Positions 1 through 9,768 of a DNA stretch of 64,000 nucleotides are shown here, piece by piece; position 1 is the stretch's first letter; the number at the start of each line of letters is the position of its first letter. The DNA comes from Metabacillus kandeliae. Lineage in GTDB: Bacteria > Bacillota > Bacilli > Bacillales > Bacillaceae. Position numbers and translations under genes: made by a program. The notes below the pieces were generated by a model. It saw only the letters and a list, made by a program, of their open reading frames with translations, ran no database searches and was not told the DNA's origin. The stretch lies in contig NZ_JAJOZE010000004.1 of NCBI RefSeq assembly GCF_021166585.1, positions 248,001-312,000 of the forward strand, in the 5' to 3' direction.

Positions 1-1
1 G

Positions 2-277
2 GCCCTGAAACAGAGGGAGAGACCTAGAAACCTTCTTGTCAGCGCTTTTGATGAAGGAGAGTATTCCGTTATTTCGATTTCCAATAACGGTCCTCAAATT
101 CCCCCGGAGAATATAAAAACCATCTTCGAACCGTTTTATACGACAAAGGAGCTGGGCACTGGGATTGGACTATATGTCTGCAAGAAATTGATTGAAAAGC
201 AGGGAGGCTATATTTCCTGTGACTCAAATGAAAAATTAACAACCTTCAAAGTGGTTTTGCCAAAGGTCAAAGCCTGA
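2..277 (+). CDS. Sensor histidine kinase, C-terminal fragment (cut by window start)
   Basis: The reading frame is open from base 2 and ends in TGA at 275-277, giving 91 residues of a longer protein. The sequence shows the end of a HATPase_c (GHKL) ATP-binding domain: an F-box FEPFYTTK starting near base 125, then the glycine-rich G2 box GTGIGL about ten residues later, then the usual amphipathic helix (VCKKLIEKQGG). This is the catalytic domain that phosphorylates the dimerisation-domain His in two-component kinases. The sensor, H-box and N-box lie outside the window, so the signal cannot be inferred. The compact F-to-G2 spacing resembles the sporulation-kinase/NtrB-like class. A hairpin with a T run follows directly. 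Confidence 0.85.
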   Translation, partial: ALKQRERPRNLLVSAFDEGEYSVISISNNGPQIPPENIKTIFEPFYTTKELGTGIGLYVCKKLIEKQGGYISCDSNEKLTTFKVVLPKVKA

Positions 278-284
278 ACTGGGC

Positions 285-306
285 GCCTGCATTGCGGGCT
301 TTTTTT
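285..306 (+). terminator. Rho-independent terminator after the histidine kinase
   Basis: A six-pair stem (gcctgc / gcgggc, one G-U) with a three-base loop is followed by seven T residues, eight bases after the kinase stop codon. Confidence 0.75.
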
Positions 307-331
307 GTTGTTTTTTAAAAAGTTGGCGACA

Positions 332-360
332 AAAAAAGAGAAGGCTTGAGCCTTCTCTTT
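332..360 (-). terminator. Rho-independent terminator of the NlpC/P60 gene
   Basis: The arms agagaaggc and gccttctct pair around a short loop. Read on the minus strand, a seven-T run follows the stem, immediately downstream of the 366-803 gene. Confidence 0.8.
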
Positions 361-365
361 AAGAT

Positions 366-803
366 TTATATTCTTTTGGCGCCGATATACATCGGGTGCC
401 AATAGCTGTTGTTTGTTTTTGCAATGGAAACGCCTTTAGAAGTAGCTGCCTGAATCATCTGGCCGTTTCCTATGTACATTGCCACATGTGTTGGTCTTGA
501 TGCCTTGTTTGGAGCAAAGAACATGAGGTCGCCTAGTGATAAAGTATTCACGCGTGTTCCTTTTGAGTACATTTCTGCTGCCGTTCTCGGTAAGGCTTTT
601 CCAGCTTTTGAGTAAGAGTATTTAACCAGGCCTGAGCAGTCAAATCCGCGCGGTGACATTCCGCCCCAGGAATATTTTACTCCTAAGTAAGACTTTGCTA
701 CTGTAATGGCCTTGGATTGGTAGCTTGCTGCGTGGCTTACAGTAGGTGAAACAGTGATTATCATCGTAAGAAGAAACAGTGTCGTTATCATTTTCTTAAG
801 CAT
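366..803 (-). CDS. Secreted NlpC/P60 cysteine peptidase (putative murein endopeptidase)
   Basis: This 145-residue protein has a basic N-terminus, a hydrophobic stretch and a likely signal-peptidase site after SHA (about residue 25), followed by a single NlpC/P60 domain. The catalytic Cys is C56 in DCSG and the His is H106 in THVAMYIG. The third polar position is Q118, where His is commoner in the family. The family cleaves D-gamma-glutamyl-diaminopimelate linkages in peptidoglycan peptides. There is no LysM or SH3 domain, so wall targeting is not evident and it may be a small free enzyme. The start is supported by AAGGGGAA before the ATG. It stands alone between two converging neighbours and has its own terminator. 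Confidence 0.88.
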   Translation of the reverse strand: MLKKMITTLFLLTMIITVSPTVSHAASYQSKAITVAKSYLGVKYSWGGMSPRGFDCSGLVKYSYSKAGKALPRTAAEMYSKGTRVNTLSLGDLMFFAPNKASRPTHVAMYIGNGQMIQAATSKGVSIAKTNNSYWHPMYIGAKRI

Positions 804-1055
804 AATGTTATTCCCCTTGCTGTTATTTTCTAAACCTAATTTACTAGATTAAGGTTAAAGGCACATAACAGCAGTATTACAATTATGTTACAATATGTCC
901 TTTTTTGTCCTTTTTAAGGAAATATCGAGGTTTTATACCATATTTTACCTAAAAATTTGTTGTATGAACCATTTCTGATGAAATTATTCTAGTTGATAGG
1001 GGAAAAAGTTCCGTGAAATAAGGCTGAGCTTCCGCTTCCTTTGCTTTGATTGCAG

Positions 1056-1081
1056 AAAAAAAGCATTCCGTTGAGGAATGC
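1056..1081 (-). terminator. Rho-independent terminator of the ProP-like gene
   Basis: The inverted repeat gcattcc / ggaatgc has a five-base loop and a seven-T tail on the minus strand. It begins at the last base of the stop codon of the upstream gene. Confidence 0.85.
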
Positions 1082-2523
1082 TACAAGCTTTTTCCGTTTG
1101 TTTCCTCTTTCCACCATAGCGCTTCTTCGGGCTCTTTTAAAACTTCTTTTATTTCTGTTTGCATATCAACTGCAGGCATGGATCCTCTTAGGGACTTGCC
1201 TGCTGTTTCTTTTACAAAAAACGCCATAACGATGATGCCGATCACTGAAGAGCCGATTAAGTAAAAAGCGGGAATATAATTGTTATGTGTCAGACTGATC
1301 AGCCATGCAACCAAGAGAGGGGCTGTGCCTCCAAACAGGGAAGTTGAAACATTATAAGTAACAGAAAGTGCACCGTATCTTACACGAGTAAAAAATAAAG
1401 ATGGCAGCATGGCCGGCATCGTTCCCTGAAAGGATGTCAGGAAGATGGCCAGAATCATGATTCCTAAAAAGACGAACAGGCTGTTTCCGCTGCCGATCAT
1501 CATAAAAGCGGGAATGGACAACAGAACATATCCAATCAGGCCTCCAATAATGACTTTCTTTCTCCCGATTTTATCTCCGAGATAGCCCATGAAAAGAACA
1601 ATAGGAATCATAACGGCCATAACGATTAGCGTTAGCAGAAGGCCTTTTGTTTCACCGTAATTCAGCACAGCGCTCAAATGCGACGGCATATAGGATAGAA
1701 CCGTATAGTTGCTGATATTATAAAAGAATACTACGATGATGCCGATCAGCATTGGTTTCCAATAATCCTTGAAGGTTTCTGTCATGCTTGACTGATGCAG
1801 AGCATCATTTTCTGATTCTTCCATTGCTTCAAATGCAGGAGTTTCTGCTAAATGGCTCCGCAAATAAAAACCGACGATGCCGATAGGCCCTGCAATAAAG
1901 AAAGGAATTCTCCAGCCCCATTGTGTCATCGCTTCTTCTCCGAGAATAAACGTAAGCAGTGTGACAAGTCCTGCTCCTGCAACATAGCCGATCAATGTAC
2001 CAACCTCAAGCCAGGAGGAAAAGATGCCCCGTTTATTGTCAGGAGTTGATTCAGCAATAAAAGTCATGGCGCCGGAATATTCACCGCCTGTTGAAAAACC
2101 CTGTACTAGCCTTGCAAGCAGGAGCAGCACTGCTGCAGTTACACCGACAGTTTCATAGCTTGGGATTAATCCAATGCAAAATGTTGCGGCTGCCATCATG
2201 ATTAATGTGATGGCCAATATTTTTTTCCTTCCCATCTTATCTCCAAGCCGGCCAAAAAAGATGCCTCCGATTGGACGGACAAGGAAAGCCACGGCAAATG
2301 TAGCGAACGTGTAAACGAGCTGAACAGATCCGCTCATTTCAGGGAAAAATACTTTTCCTAGTGTAGCGGCAAGATATGAGTAGATACCAAAATCAAACCA
2401 TTCCATCGCATTGCCGATACTGGATGCTTTAATGGCTTTTTTTGCTGCGTCCTTGTCAACGACTGTTATGTCATCTTTTTCTAGCGCCTGGGGGTCTGCG
2501 GAAAAACCGTTAGTTGTGCTCAT
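1081..2523 (-). CDS. MFS transporter, metabolite:H+ symporter family (ProP-like)
   Basis: A 480-residue, roughly 12-helix permease. The N-terminus carries the metabolite:H+ symporter signature (SIGNAMEWFDFGIYSYLA) and the MFS loop 2-3 motif GRLGDKMGRKKIL, repeated in the second half as GYLGDKIGRKKV. This subfamily includes ProP (proline/glycine betaine), ShiA and KgtP (dicarboxylates). ProP/OusA-type osmolyte uptake is the closest general resemblance, but substrate cannot be assigned from sequence by eye. The extra C-terminal tail is short, without the long coiled coil of E. coli ProP. Start: the ATG at 2523 is chosen because GGGAGGGAAGGAA precedes it; an in-frame ATG five codons upstream has no ribosome binding site. 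Monocistronic, with its own terminator. Confidence 0.85.
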   Translation of the reverse strand: MSTTNGFSADPQALEKDDITVVDKDAAKKAIKASSIGNAMEWFDFGIYSYLAATLGKVFFPEMSGSVQLVYTFATFAVAFLVRPIGGIFFGRLGDKMGRKKILAITLIMMAAATFCIGLIPSYETVGVTAAVLLLLARLVQGFSTGGEYSGAMTFIAESTPDNKRGIFSSWLEVGTLIGYVAGAGLVTLLTFILGEEAMTQWGWRIPFFIAGPIGIVGFYLRSHLAETPAFEAMEESENDALHQSSMTETFKDYWKPMLIGIIVVFFYNISNYTVLSYMPSHLSAVLNYGETKGLLLTLIVMAVMIPIVLFMGYLGDKIGRKKVIIGGLIGYVLLSIPAFMMIGSGNSLFVFLGIMILAIFLTSFQGTMPAMLPSLFFTRVRYGALSVTYNVSTSLFGGTAPLLVAWLISLTHNNYIPAFYLIGSSVIGIIVMAFFVKETAGKSLRGSMPAVDMQTEIKEVLKEPEEALWWKEETNGKSL

Positions 2524-2674
2524 TTCCTTCCCTCCCATAAAGTTTGTGTTATGTAAATTTCTATCTATTTGTCACTACCCTTCTTTTTCTAATTAAAACG
2601 GGTTTGGGCTGTTGTTTATCCTCGCTAAATGAAAGGGAATATACTTTACTAAATGTTGGGAAGGGGAGTCGGCT

Positions 2675-3121
2675 TTGTCCTTTAACTATGACCTGGATTT
2701 CAGCAGCATTGACTTTAGAAAAGAACCGGAAAAGTACAGAGTTGGGAGAGGCGAGCAGGGAGTCCTCATGATAGAGCCTTATAAAAGTGAAATTCTTCCG
2801 CATTGGCGCTTCAAAACGCCTTCTATTGCAAGGGAGTCCGCTGACAGGATTTACAGCATGTTTGAAGAATATAAAGAAAAAAATGATTTTGTCGGCATGG
2901 ATATGGCCAGGAAATTCATTCAGATGGGATATACCCGGTCAAGGCGCTATGCCAATTACAAAGGGGGGCGGAAATACAAGAAGGACGGAGAGCAGAACGA
3001 GCGCCAAATAGACAGCACGAAGGCAGAATCGGCGAAAATATTTGAAGAAAAGTGGAAGAAAATCAGAAGTGATCAAGTTTATTTGGACAAGAAAAAAGAA
3101 CACCAGAAAAAATATGGCTAA
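2675..3121 (+). CDS. DUF4385 family protein
   Basis: A 148-residue soluble, highly charged protein matching DUF4385 as I know it: FSSIDFRKEPEKYRVGRGEQGVL, then EPYKSEILPHWRFKTP, then FVGMDMARKFIQMG and SRRYANYKGG, then a Lys/Glu-rich tail. The biochemical role of the family is unknown. It starts at a TTG preceded by AAGGGGAG; no ATG fits the family N-terminus. It is followed 11 bases later by a small gene on the same strand and is probably co-transcribed with it. No signal peptide or membrane segment is seen, so it is probably cytoplasmic. Confidence 0.8.
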   Translation: MSFNYDLDFSSIDFRKEPEKYRVGRGEQGVLMIEPYKSEILPHWRFKTPSIARESADRIYSMFEEYKEKNDFVGMDMARKFIQMGYTRSRRYANYKGGRKYKKDGEQNERQIDSTKAESAKIFEEKWKKIRSDQVYLDKKKEHQKKYG

Positions 3122-3132
3122 GGAGGGCTAAT

Positions 3133-3351
3133 ATGGCGCGCTTTGCAGTAAATTATTATCTTGGCGGAGATCTGCTTGTCACGAGAAATCTGGAAACAGA
3201 GGAAGGCAAAAGCACGATAATTGAGAAAGCCATGAGAGAAGAAGAGGTTTCCTTTGAAGATGAAAAAGGGGTTCTTCATTATTTTTCAATGAAAGATGTT
3301 AAACTGATCACTGTCCATGAATCAAAAAAACCGATGGGCATCGGCTTGTGA
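3133..3351 (+). CDS. Small conserved-looking hypothetical protein (72 aa)
   Basis: I do not recognise this gene. It has an excellent AAGGAGG site seven bases before its ATG, overlapping the stop of the DUF4385 gene region, so translation is well supported. The protein is short and mixed alpha/beta in character (FAVNYYLGGDLLVTRNLE, then an acidic helix, then VLHYFSMKDVKLITVHE), resembling a single small beta-sheet domain, with no Cys and no membrane segment. Tight spacing implies an operon with the DUF4385 gene. It converges with the DUF2306 gene, leaving one base between them. Confidence 0.7.
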   Translation: MARFAVNYYLGGDLLVTRNLETEEGKSTIIEKAMREEEVSFEDEKGVLHYFSMKDVKLITVHESKKPMGIGL

Positions 3352-3352
3352 T

Positions 3353-3817
3353 TCACATCGCTTTTGTTGCTTTAATCTTTCTGCGGGCAAAACGTATATT
3401 GACTAGAGTAATAAGCGGACTGCCGATTAAGGTAGGCAAAATCCACAAAGCCCATACAGGTAAGAGATTCAGTCCTGGAATACGCTGCCCGTTAACAACT
3501 AAAACTGCTGTAACTACGGCAATGTAAGAGCCGAGCATGCCGCTGATGTGCATAGAAAGCCAGTTTTTTCTTTTCAGCTTTACAGCAAGATAGCCTGTAA
3601 TGGCGAATGAATAGGAAAAAATCCCGACATACATCAGATAGGCACTTGTTTCCCAATGCATAACAGCCAATGTGACAGAAGACAGCAAAATGACCGCGAA
3701 TGAAGCATGATAGATTTCCCCAAAAATACGGTGGTACTTGTTTTTTTTAGCTGCACCCATAGCGAGAGGGCCAAAAAGCAAGCAAATACAGCCTGCAGCA
3801 ATATGAACAAGCAGCAT
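3353..3817 (-). CDS. DUF2306 family membrane protein
   Basis: This is a predicted integral membrane protein with about four to five hydrophobic segments (HIAAGCICLLFGPLAMG, FAVILLSSVTLAVM, FSYSFAITGYLAV, a long IAVVTAVLVV segment, LWILPTLIG). The early HxxAG and KKNKYHRIFG loop are typical of DUF2306. Function is unknown. Start choice is uncertain: the open frame runs up to 3877, but that ATG sits inside the terminator hairpin of the upstream gene. The ATG at 3817 fits the usual family N-terminus. A CTG at 3829 actually has the best-spaced AAGGAG. Translation most likely starts in the 3817-3838 interval. Confidence 0.7.
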   Translation of the reverse strand: MLLVHIAAGCICLLFGPLAMGAAKKNKYHRIFGEIYHASFAVILLSSVTLAVMHWETSAYLMYVGIFSYSFAITGYLAVKLKRKNWLSMHISGMLGSYIAVVTAVLVVNGQRIPGLNLLPVWALWILPTLIGSPLITLVNIRFARRKIKATKAM

Positions 3818-3857
3818 ACCCTGAAACAGTTTTATCACTCCTTTTTTATCTAATGGC

Positions 3858-3887
3858 AAAAAACAGGCAGTCATCATTGACTGCCTG
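3858..3887 (-). terminator. Rho-independent terminator of the glycosyltransferase gene
   Basis: A perfect ten-pair stem (caggcagtca / tgactgcctg), a four-base loop and six T residues on the minus strand lie four bases beyond the stop codon of the glycosyltransferase. Confidence 0.9.
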
Positions 3888-3891
3888 ACGT

Positions 3892-4989
3892 TTATTCTAT
3901 TCTTTCTTCTCTTACTAAATCCTTCAGCATCACCAAATTCTGCTTTGCCTCCTTATCCTCCGGAAGGAATTCGAGGATTTTCTCTGTGTGGTAAAGCGAC
4001 AGTTGATACTTTCCTAGCTGAAAATAGCAGTATCCAAGCTGTTTATGGGGGAGCCATGTCCGATATGGCTGACTTTCATCAATAATATAGCTGGAAGGAA
4101 CAGGTGCATCTATCGCCTGAAGATACCAATATGCACTTTGGGCATACATGTTTTTCTCCAAAAAGTATTCAGCCATCCGGCAGGAAAATTCTGGCCTTGG
4201 GATATCAATTTCAAATGTTTTCAGCGAGATTTCCCGTTCTTTTTCTTTGTTGCCCAAATGATAGTAGCAGCTGGCAAGCTTATCAAATACATAAAGCTGC
4301 AGTTCAGGCGCTGTTTCTTTATTTCTTAAAAAACGGTAATACGCTTCAATCGCTTTCGGATATTTCTTATGCTTATGAAGCTCTCTGGCATAGTGAAATT
4401 CATCATGAGCAGTTAACCCCCTGCCTGAAGCAAGCAATGCTTCATAAATCTGCAGGTTTCGGTCAGAAGCGATCTTTGAGGGATCTTTTTTATGTTTAAT
4501 TGTTATGTCGCTGTCGAGCTGTGAGAAGGACTCATTCAGGTGCAGGTCCTCATGCACCGCTCCGTACCAGGTGAATGGCTTGGCACGCTTCGTCAGCCGA
4601 AGTCTCCTTGTAGCAGATTGAACATTCCCGTAATCATCTGCAAGCGTATGATAAACCATTGAAACAGCATCGATGTCTGAAGACAGGGTTTCTTTCAGCT
4701 TTTTCAGTTTTAAGGCATCTTCTTTTTCAATGGTGTCATCAGCATCAAGCCAGAGAATATAATCCTTCGAAGCTTTTTTAAAGGAAAAATTTCTTGCTTC
4801 TGAAAAATGGTGATTCCACTTATAATCAAAAACTTTATCTGTCCATTTTTCTGCAAATTCTTTTGATCTGTCCTTTGAGCCAGTATCAACAATAATAATT
4901 TCATCGGGAATTCCTTCTATACTCCTCAGGCATCTGTTTAATACGTCCTCTTCATCTTTAATAATCATGCAAAGGCTTATCGTAATCAA
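3892..4989 (-). CDS. Family 2 glycosyltransferase with C-terminal TPR-like repeats
   Basis: A 365-residue cytoplasmic protein. Residues 1-100 form a GT-A nucleotide-sugar fold: ISLCMIIKDEEDVLNRCL, then DEIIIVDTGSKDRS, then the metal-binding LDADD motif near residue 82. The second half is a helical array with TPR-like features (YARELHKHKKYPKAIEAYYRFL, LASCYYHLGNKEKE, LGYCYFQLGKYQLSL). GT2-TPR proteins of this kind often glycosylate peptides or surface proteins, with the TPR part binding acceptor. The gene starts at TTG with a weak GGGGTG site. It is divergent from the collagen-like protein, 189 bases away. By analogy with exosporium collagens that carry O-glycans on Thr-rich repeats, that neighbour is a plausible acceptor (inference only). 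Confidence 0.85.
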   Translation of the reverse strand: MITISLCMIIKDEEDVLNRCLRSIEGIPDEIIIVDTGSKDRSKEFAEKWTDKVFDYKWNHHFSEARNFSFKKASKDYILWLDADDTIEKEDALKLKKLKETLSSDIDAVSMVYHTLADDYGNVQSATRRLRLTKRAKPFTWYGAVHEDLHLNESFSQLDSDITIKHKKDPSKIASDRNLQIYEALLASGRGLTAHDEFHYARELHKHKKYPKAIEAYYRFLRNKETAPELQLYVFDKLASCYYHLGNKEKEREISLKTFEIDIPRPEFSCRMAEYFLEKNMYAQSAYWYLQAIDAPVPSSYIIDESQPYRTWLPHKQLGYCYFQLGKYQLSLYHTEKILEFLPEDKEAKQNLVMLKDLVREERIE

Positions 4990-5115
4990 ATAAGCACCCC
5001 GTTTTTCGTTACTTTCTTTATCGTATGGGCGCTGGATTCATTTTGTGATTTCGAAAATTTATATATAATGGCTCTTTGCAAAAAGAGTCATAAAATGTCC
5101 AAGCATAAACCATGA

Positions 5116-6837
<1,722 letters not shown>

Positions 6838-6851
6838 GAACGAAGGAAAAG

Positions 6852-6893
6852 AAAAAGCCTGATATCGATATCCGTATCGGTTACCAGGCTTTT
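6852..6893. terminator. Bidirectional terminator between converging genes
   Basis: The arms aaaagcctg and caggctttt enclose an inner partly self-complementary loop. A-rich and T-rich flanks on both sides let it serve the collagen-like gene on the plus strand and the 6897 gene on the minus strand. Confidence 0.75.
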
Positions 6894-6896
6894 CAT

Positions 6897-7403
6897 TTAT
6901 TTTCTGCGCAAATCTTCCATCTCATTAAAATCTCTAAGGGCTGATTTTAGATGAACCGGTACATATTCTTCATTGCGGTTATATTCAGGATATTGAGGTT
7001 TTCCCTGAGTTCTGTACCTAATTTGAAATTCTTCCTGATAGTCTGGCATTTCTTTTGCAGAAGAGGGCTTTTTCATCCCTGCGATCCACGTATCAAAGCG
7101 GTAAGTTCCCCGTTCAATAATTTTGCTGAGGTCCTCCAATGACTGAGTGAGATCATTTAGACAATCCATGCCGTTCCTTAAAAGAATGCCTTTCTCCTTA
7201 GCTTTCTCAATGGAATGCTCCAAACGGTAGGACTCTTGCTTATAATGAAATTCAATGTAGCAGCTGTTTCGGTCCCAGTTAAATTCAAAGTCTTCAATCT
7301 TAAGACGTTTAATCACCTTAATAAGCTTACTCTCACAAATATTTTGTTCCTTGTCAGGCATCCATCTTAAAAGGGTGTTTTTGAAAAGGCGTTTTTTGAC
7401 CAT
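6897..7403 (-). CDS. Hypothetical cytoplasmic protein (168 aa)
   Basis: I do not recognise the family. The protein is soluble, charged and mostly helical in character, with an aromatic-rich centre (FEFNWDRNSCYIEFHYKQ), a helical stretch (CLNDLTQSLEDLSKIIERG) and a C-terminal half that mentions repeated Tyr/Glu/Pro (KPQYPEYNRNEEYVPVHLKSA). There is no signal sequence. The frame extends to 7415 but that ATG abuts AGAGG with no spacer; the ATG at 7403 or the GTG at 7412 is more probable. It converges on the collagen-like gene and shares the bidirectional terminator. A moderate-length open frame with an SD-like region supports a real gene. Confidence 0.65.
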   Translation of the reverse strand: MVKKRLFKNTLLRWMPDKEQNICESKLIKVIKRLKIEDFEFNWDRNSCYIEFHYKQESYRLEHSIEKAKEKGILLRNGMDCLNDLTQSLEDLSKIIERGTYRFDTWIAGMKKPSSAKEMPDYQEEFQIRYRTQGKPQYPEYNRNEEYVPVHLKSALRDFNEMEDLRRK

Positions 7404-7615
7404 GCCATCCACCATCCTCTTGTATTTGTGCCAAGCTTTGTTCTTGTTCTAGTAATTTCTACAAAAGGAATGAAATTCCTCCTATTGGAAAGGGGAGATA
7501 GTTGAAAAATAGTTTAAATAGAACGTAAAAAAGCGGTAAAATCCATCCTAAGGATTATGCCGCTTCTTATAAATATTAAGTGTATTTAGAGAGCAAATTT
7601 TCTGAAGTTGATTTG

Positions 7616-7735
7616 TCCAGCTCCAGCCGCTAGCCCCTCGAGTCGCTTTACAAAAATCCAAAAAGTCAAAACCGGATTTTCTGGATTTTTGCTCCAGCGC
7701 TTGTCGGGGCTGGTCAAGGCGCTTCCGCTTTTCTT
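7616..7735. repeat. Dispersed intergenic repeat, long copy
   Basis: The stretch contains the arms gtccagctccagccgctagcc and ggcgcttccgcttttc, internal matches tagcccc / ggggctg, and a centre holding aaaatcca / tggatttt. A shorter copy with the same outer arms lies at 22561-22609; both are preceded by tgtatttaga. It sits in the otherwise gene-free 7404-7739 interval, next to a tRNA gene. This organisation matches the small palindromic repeats scattered in Bacillaceae genomes. Confidence 0.65.
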
Positions 7736-7739
7736 TTGA

Positions 7740-7813
7740 TGTCCCAGGCGAGATTCGAACTCACGACCTACAGCTTAGGAGGCTGTCGCTCTATCCTGCT
7801 GAGCTACTGAGAC
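7740..7813 (-). tRNA. tRNA-Arg (anticodon CCU)
   Basis: Read on the minus strand, the 74 bases fold as a cloverleaf: acceptor GTCTCAG / CTGGGAC with one G-T pair, D-stem GCTC / GAGC, anticodon stem ACAGC / GCTGT around loop CTCCTAA, and T-arm GTGAG / CTCGC with TTCGAAT. The anticodon is CCU, reading AGG (Arg). The 3' CCA is not encoded. The discriminator base is A. It is a single tRNA, not part of a cluster in this window. Confidence 0.95.
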
Positions 7814-8015
7814 AAGGAACTTTAATATTATAGTATGAATAAACCTTATTAGTCAATGAATTGTCTTAATATGATTCACAAGATGAAAGAAAAAGAAGAT
7901 ATAATTTAAGGAGAAGGCTGAAACTTTCTTCTCTAATGTTCGACAATATTAGTAAAGGAATATCAAATTTTTCCTTTGCTGCTATTATTTCATAAATTTG
8001 GGGGTTCTATCATTG

Positions 8016-8714
8016 ATGAAAAAACCAATCGTAACTTTGTCCGCAGCATTGATTCTTGTCCTTTCTGCAGGGTGTCAATCCCAGCAGTCCACTCAAAGCA
8101 GTCCGAAGCAGGAGAATACACAGAAGGAACCTCAGTCTCAAATTGAACAGAAGGAAGAAGGAAAGCAGGAAACACCTGCTGCCGGCCAGCAGGATCAGGA
8201 GAAGGCTAATACAGAAACAAACGGGAATGCCGGTGAAGGATCAACAGATGGCAATTCTCAAAAGGCTGATCAGGAAACAGGAACCAGTGAAAATGAAAAG
8301 GATTCAGGCAGCACTTCTGACTCTCAGTCAGCAGAAAATGCCGATCAGACAGCAGAAAATCCAGATGTACCCTATATGTCACCATTTGAGCTGCGCGAAG
8401 AATTGCAGCTTGGCATGACAAAGCAGCAGGTAGGCGATTTGCTGCAAAATTCGAATCCTGCGGAAGTGAAAGGGGAAAATGGCGATACGCTTTCCCGCTA
8501 TGATTATATGGCGCATGATGGGGCAAAGCCTGCAGATGATAAGGAATATGACGCCGATGCATTAAAATCAGACAAGCTTGAGGCTCAAATTGACGTAAAG
8601 TGGGATCAAGACGGAAAGGCAGAAAGCTTTACGATTTATCATAAAAATGATGATGGCCATATCCTGAAATATCACTCGGATTCCTCCATTCAAGAAGAAA
8701 CAACAGCTGAATAA
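8016..8714 (+). CDS. Lipoprotein with acidic low-complexity linker and BamE/SmpA-like C-terminal domain
   Basis: A 232-residue exported protein. The signal peptide ends in a lipobox LSAGC with the lipidated Cys at position 20. Residues about 22-120 are a Gln/Glu/Ser/Asn-rich linker without predicted structure, suited to spanning the wall. The C-terminal part starts at SPFELREELQLGMTKQQVGDLL. The GMTKxxV element is the hallmark helix of the small BamE/SmpA-like fold, also found in Gram-positive lipoproteins of unknown role. Start: the ATG at 8016 gives a canonical signal; a TTG one codon upstream is closer to the GGGGG site, and a TTG at 7998 is too close to it. It precedes a second exported protein by 83 bases. 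Confidence 0.8.
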   Translation: MKKPIVTLSAALILVLSAGCQSQQSTQSSPKQENTQKEPQSQIEQKEEGKQETPAAGQQDQEKANTETNGNAGEGSTDGNSQKADQETGTSENEKDSGSTSDSQSAENADQTAENPDVPYMSPFELREELQLGMTKQQVGDLLQNSNPAEVKGENGDTLSRYDYMAHDGAKPADDKEYDADALKSDKLEAQIDVKWDQDGKAESFTIYHKNDDGHILKYHSDSSIQEETTAE

Positions 8715-8797
8715 TTTTTTGCAGCCGTTAGAGGACTTGCTGCATCTGCAGCGAATATTCACAATAAAATCTATCTTTCACTAAGGAGAGAGATCCT

Positions 8798-9274
8798 ATG
8801 CTGCGCCTTAAAAGAATAAGTGTCCCATTTCTCATGGTTTCTGTTTTACTCTTTTTCATCCCGGCAGGAGCAAATGCCGAGAAAGCTTCTTTTACAGGCA
8901 AAACCATGACCTATATCACTTCATTGAATGAAAGCAATGGGCAATTGAAGGCGTCATTTAATTATATTCAATGGTATTTCGGAAAGGATGCGGACAGGGA
9001 ATTTCTAAAGGATTGCGGCTGCAAAAAAGAGCTTGGCGGCGCACCAGACGGCTATTATATCCGCGATGCGAGCAAAAAGATCAGAAGCTTTCCTGTTTCA
9101 AAAAATGCAAAGTATGTTCTGCAGACCAGGACAGACGAAATTAAATGGAATGAAAAAGTAAGCAAAGCGCAGTTTATGACTTTTTACAAAAAAACAAAGA
9201 AGTACCAGCTGCCATTTAAAATAACGATCAAAAACGGTGTTGTCACAAGCATTACAGAACAATATGTTCCATGA
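8798..9274 (+). CDS. Secreted hypothetical protein (158 aa)
   Basis: An N-terminal signal peptide (LRLKRISVPF, hydrophobic core, ANA cleavage near residue 27) precedes a roughly 130-residue domain rich in Lys and aromatic residues. It has two Cys in DCGCKK and a beta-strand-rich C-terminus (YQLPFKITIKNGVVTSITEQYVP). I do not recognise the family. The C-terminal pattern resembles small secreted domains that end in a GxVTxIxEQY strand. SD AAGGAGAGAG fits the ATG. A strong terminator follows. It lies 83 bases after the lipoprotein and could share its transcript; no terminator is seen between them. Confidence 0.7.
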   Translation: MLRLKRISVPFLMVSVLLFFIPAGANAEKASFTGKTMTYITSLNESNGQLKASFNYIQWYFGKDADREFLKDCGCKKELGGAPDGYYIRDASKKIRSFPVSKNAKYVLQTRTDEIKWNEKVSKAQFMTFYKKTKKYQLPFKITIKNGVVTSITEQYVP

Positions 9275-9278
9275 AGAG

Positions 9279-9306
9279 GAGGAAGGCGCAAAGCCTTCCT
9301 TTTTTC
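9279..9306 (+). terminator. Rho-independent terminator after the secreted protein gene
   Basis: The stem ggaaggc / gccttcc with a five-base loop is followed by six T residues, starting a few bases after the stop codon. Confidence 0.9.
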
Positions 9307-9658
9307 TTTGCTGTATTGGGACTAGAACCGGTAAAAATGCTCTGGACTGATTCGCTTTTCTGCGCTTTCTCCAGTTAATTAAGCAGATTCGCTGTATATC
9401 GCAGCCAGCGGCCTGGCATTTCATTCAATACAGGTTTTACATTTATATTTACAGGTTCACCCTCATCAAGCGGTTTACTTTCTTTCTATGCAGGATATTT
9501 AATTTATATCCAGCACCAATCGCCATCAGAATCTCCACAAATTGGTTTATCGTGAAAGCTCTCCGTAAATGTGGGAAATATGCACTAAGCCGATCCCCAT
9601 TTTTCACTAATATAGTTGCTGGAATTCCGCAAAATATAAGGAAAGCAGAATTTTTTGT
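9307..9658. other. Gene-free interval upstream of rpe
   Basis: I see no convincing gene here. The open frame on the minus strand (9098-9424) is a shadow of the secreted protein and its terminator, and no SD-led frame is present. The right end passes into the rpe promoter. Confidence 0.5.
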
Positions 9659-9687
9659 TTGACGGCAAATTTGGAAAGATTTAATAT
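9659..9687 (+). promoter_or_regulatory. SigA-type promoter for rpe
   Basis: TTGACG at 9659-9664 and TAATAT at 9682-9687 are separated by 17 bases, a near-consensus vegetative promoter. About seven bases downstream is GTTA-AG-TAACC (9694-9704), which would overlap the transcription start and is discussed as a possible HxlR-type operator. Confidence 0.7.
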
Positions 9688-9768
9688 GGTTATGTTAAGT
9701 AACCTAATGAACATAAATAACGGATGGATGGCAAAGAGCCGATTTCCGACCAAATAAGGGGGATGACG

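Noticed and set aside
2524-2674. Possible extra gene between the ProP-like symporter and the DUF4385 gene
   Set aside because: The open frames crossing this divergent region lack SDs and overlap real starts.
7740-7813. Attachment site or integrated element at tRNA-Arg
   Set aside because: No integrase, no direct repeat of the tRNA end and ordinary genes on both sides.
8056-8562. Open frames in the other phases of the lipoprotein gene
   Set aside because: The low-complexity Gln/Glu linker keeps other frames open; the lipobox frame is the real one.
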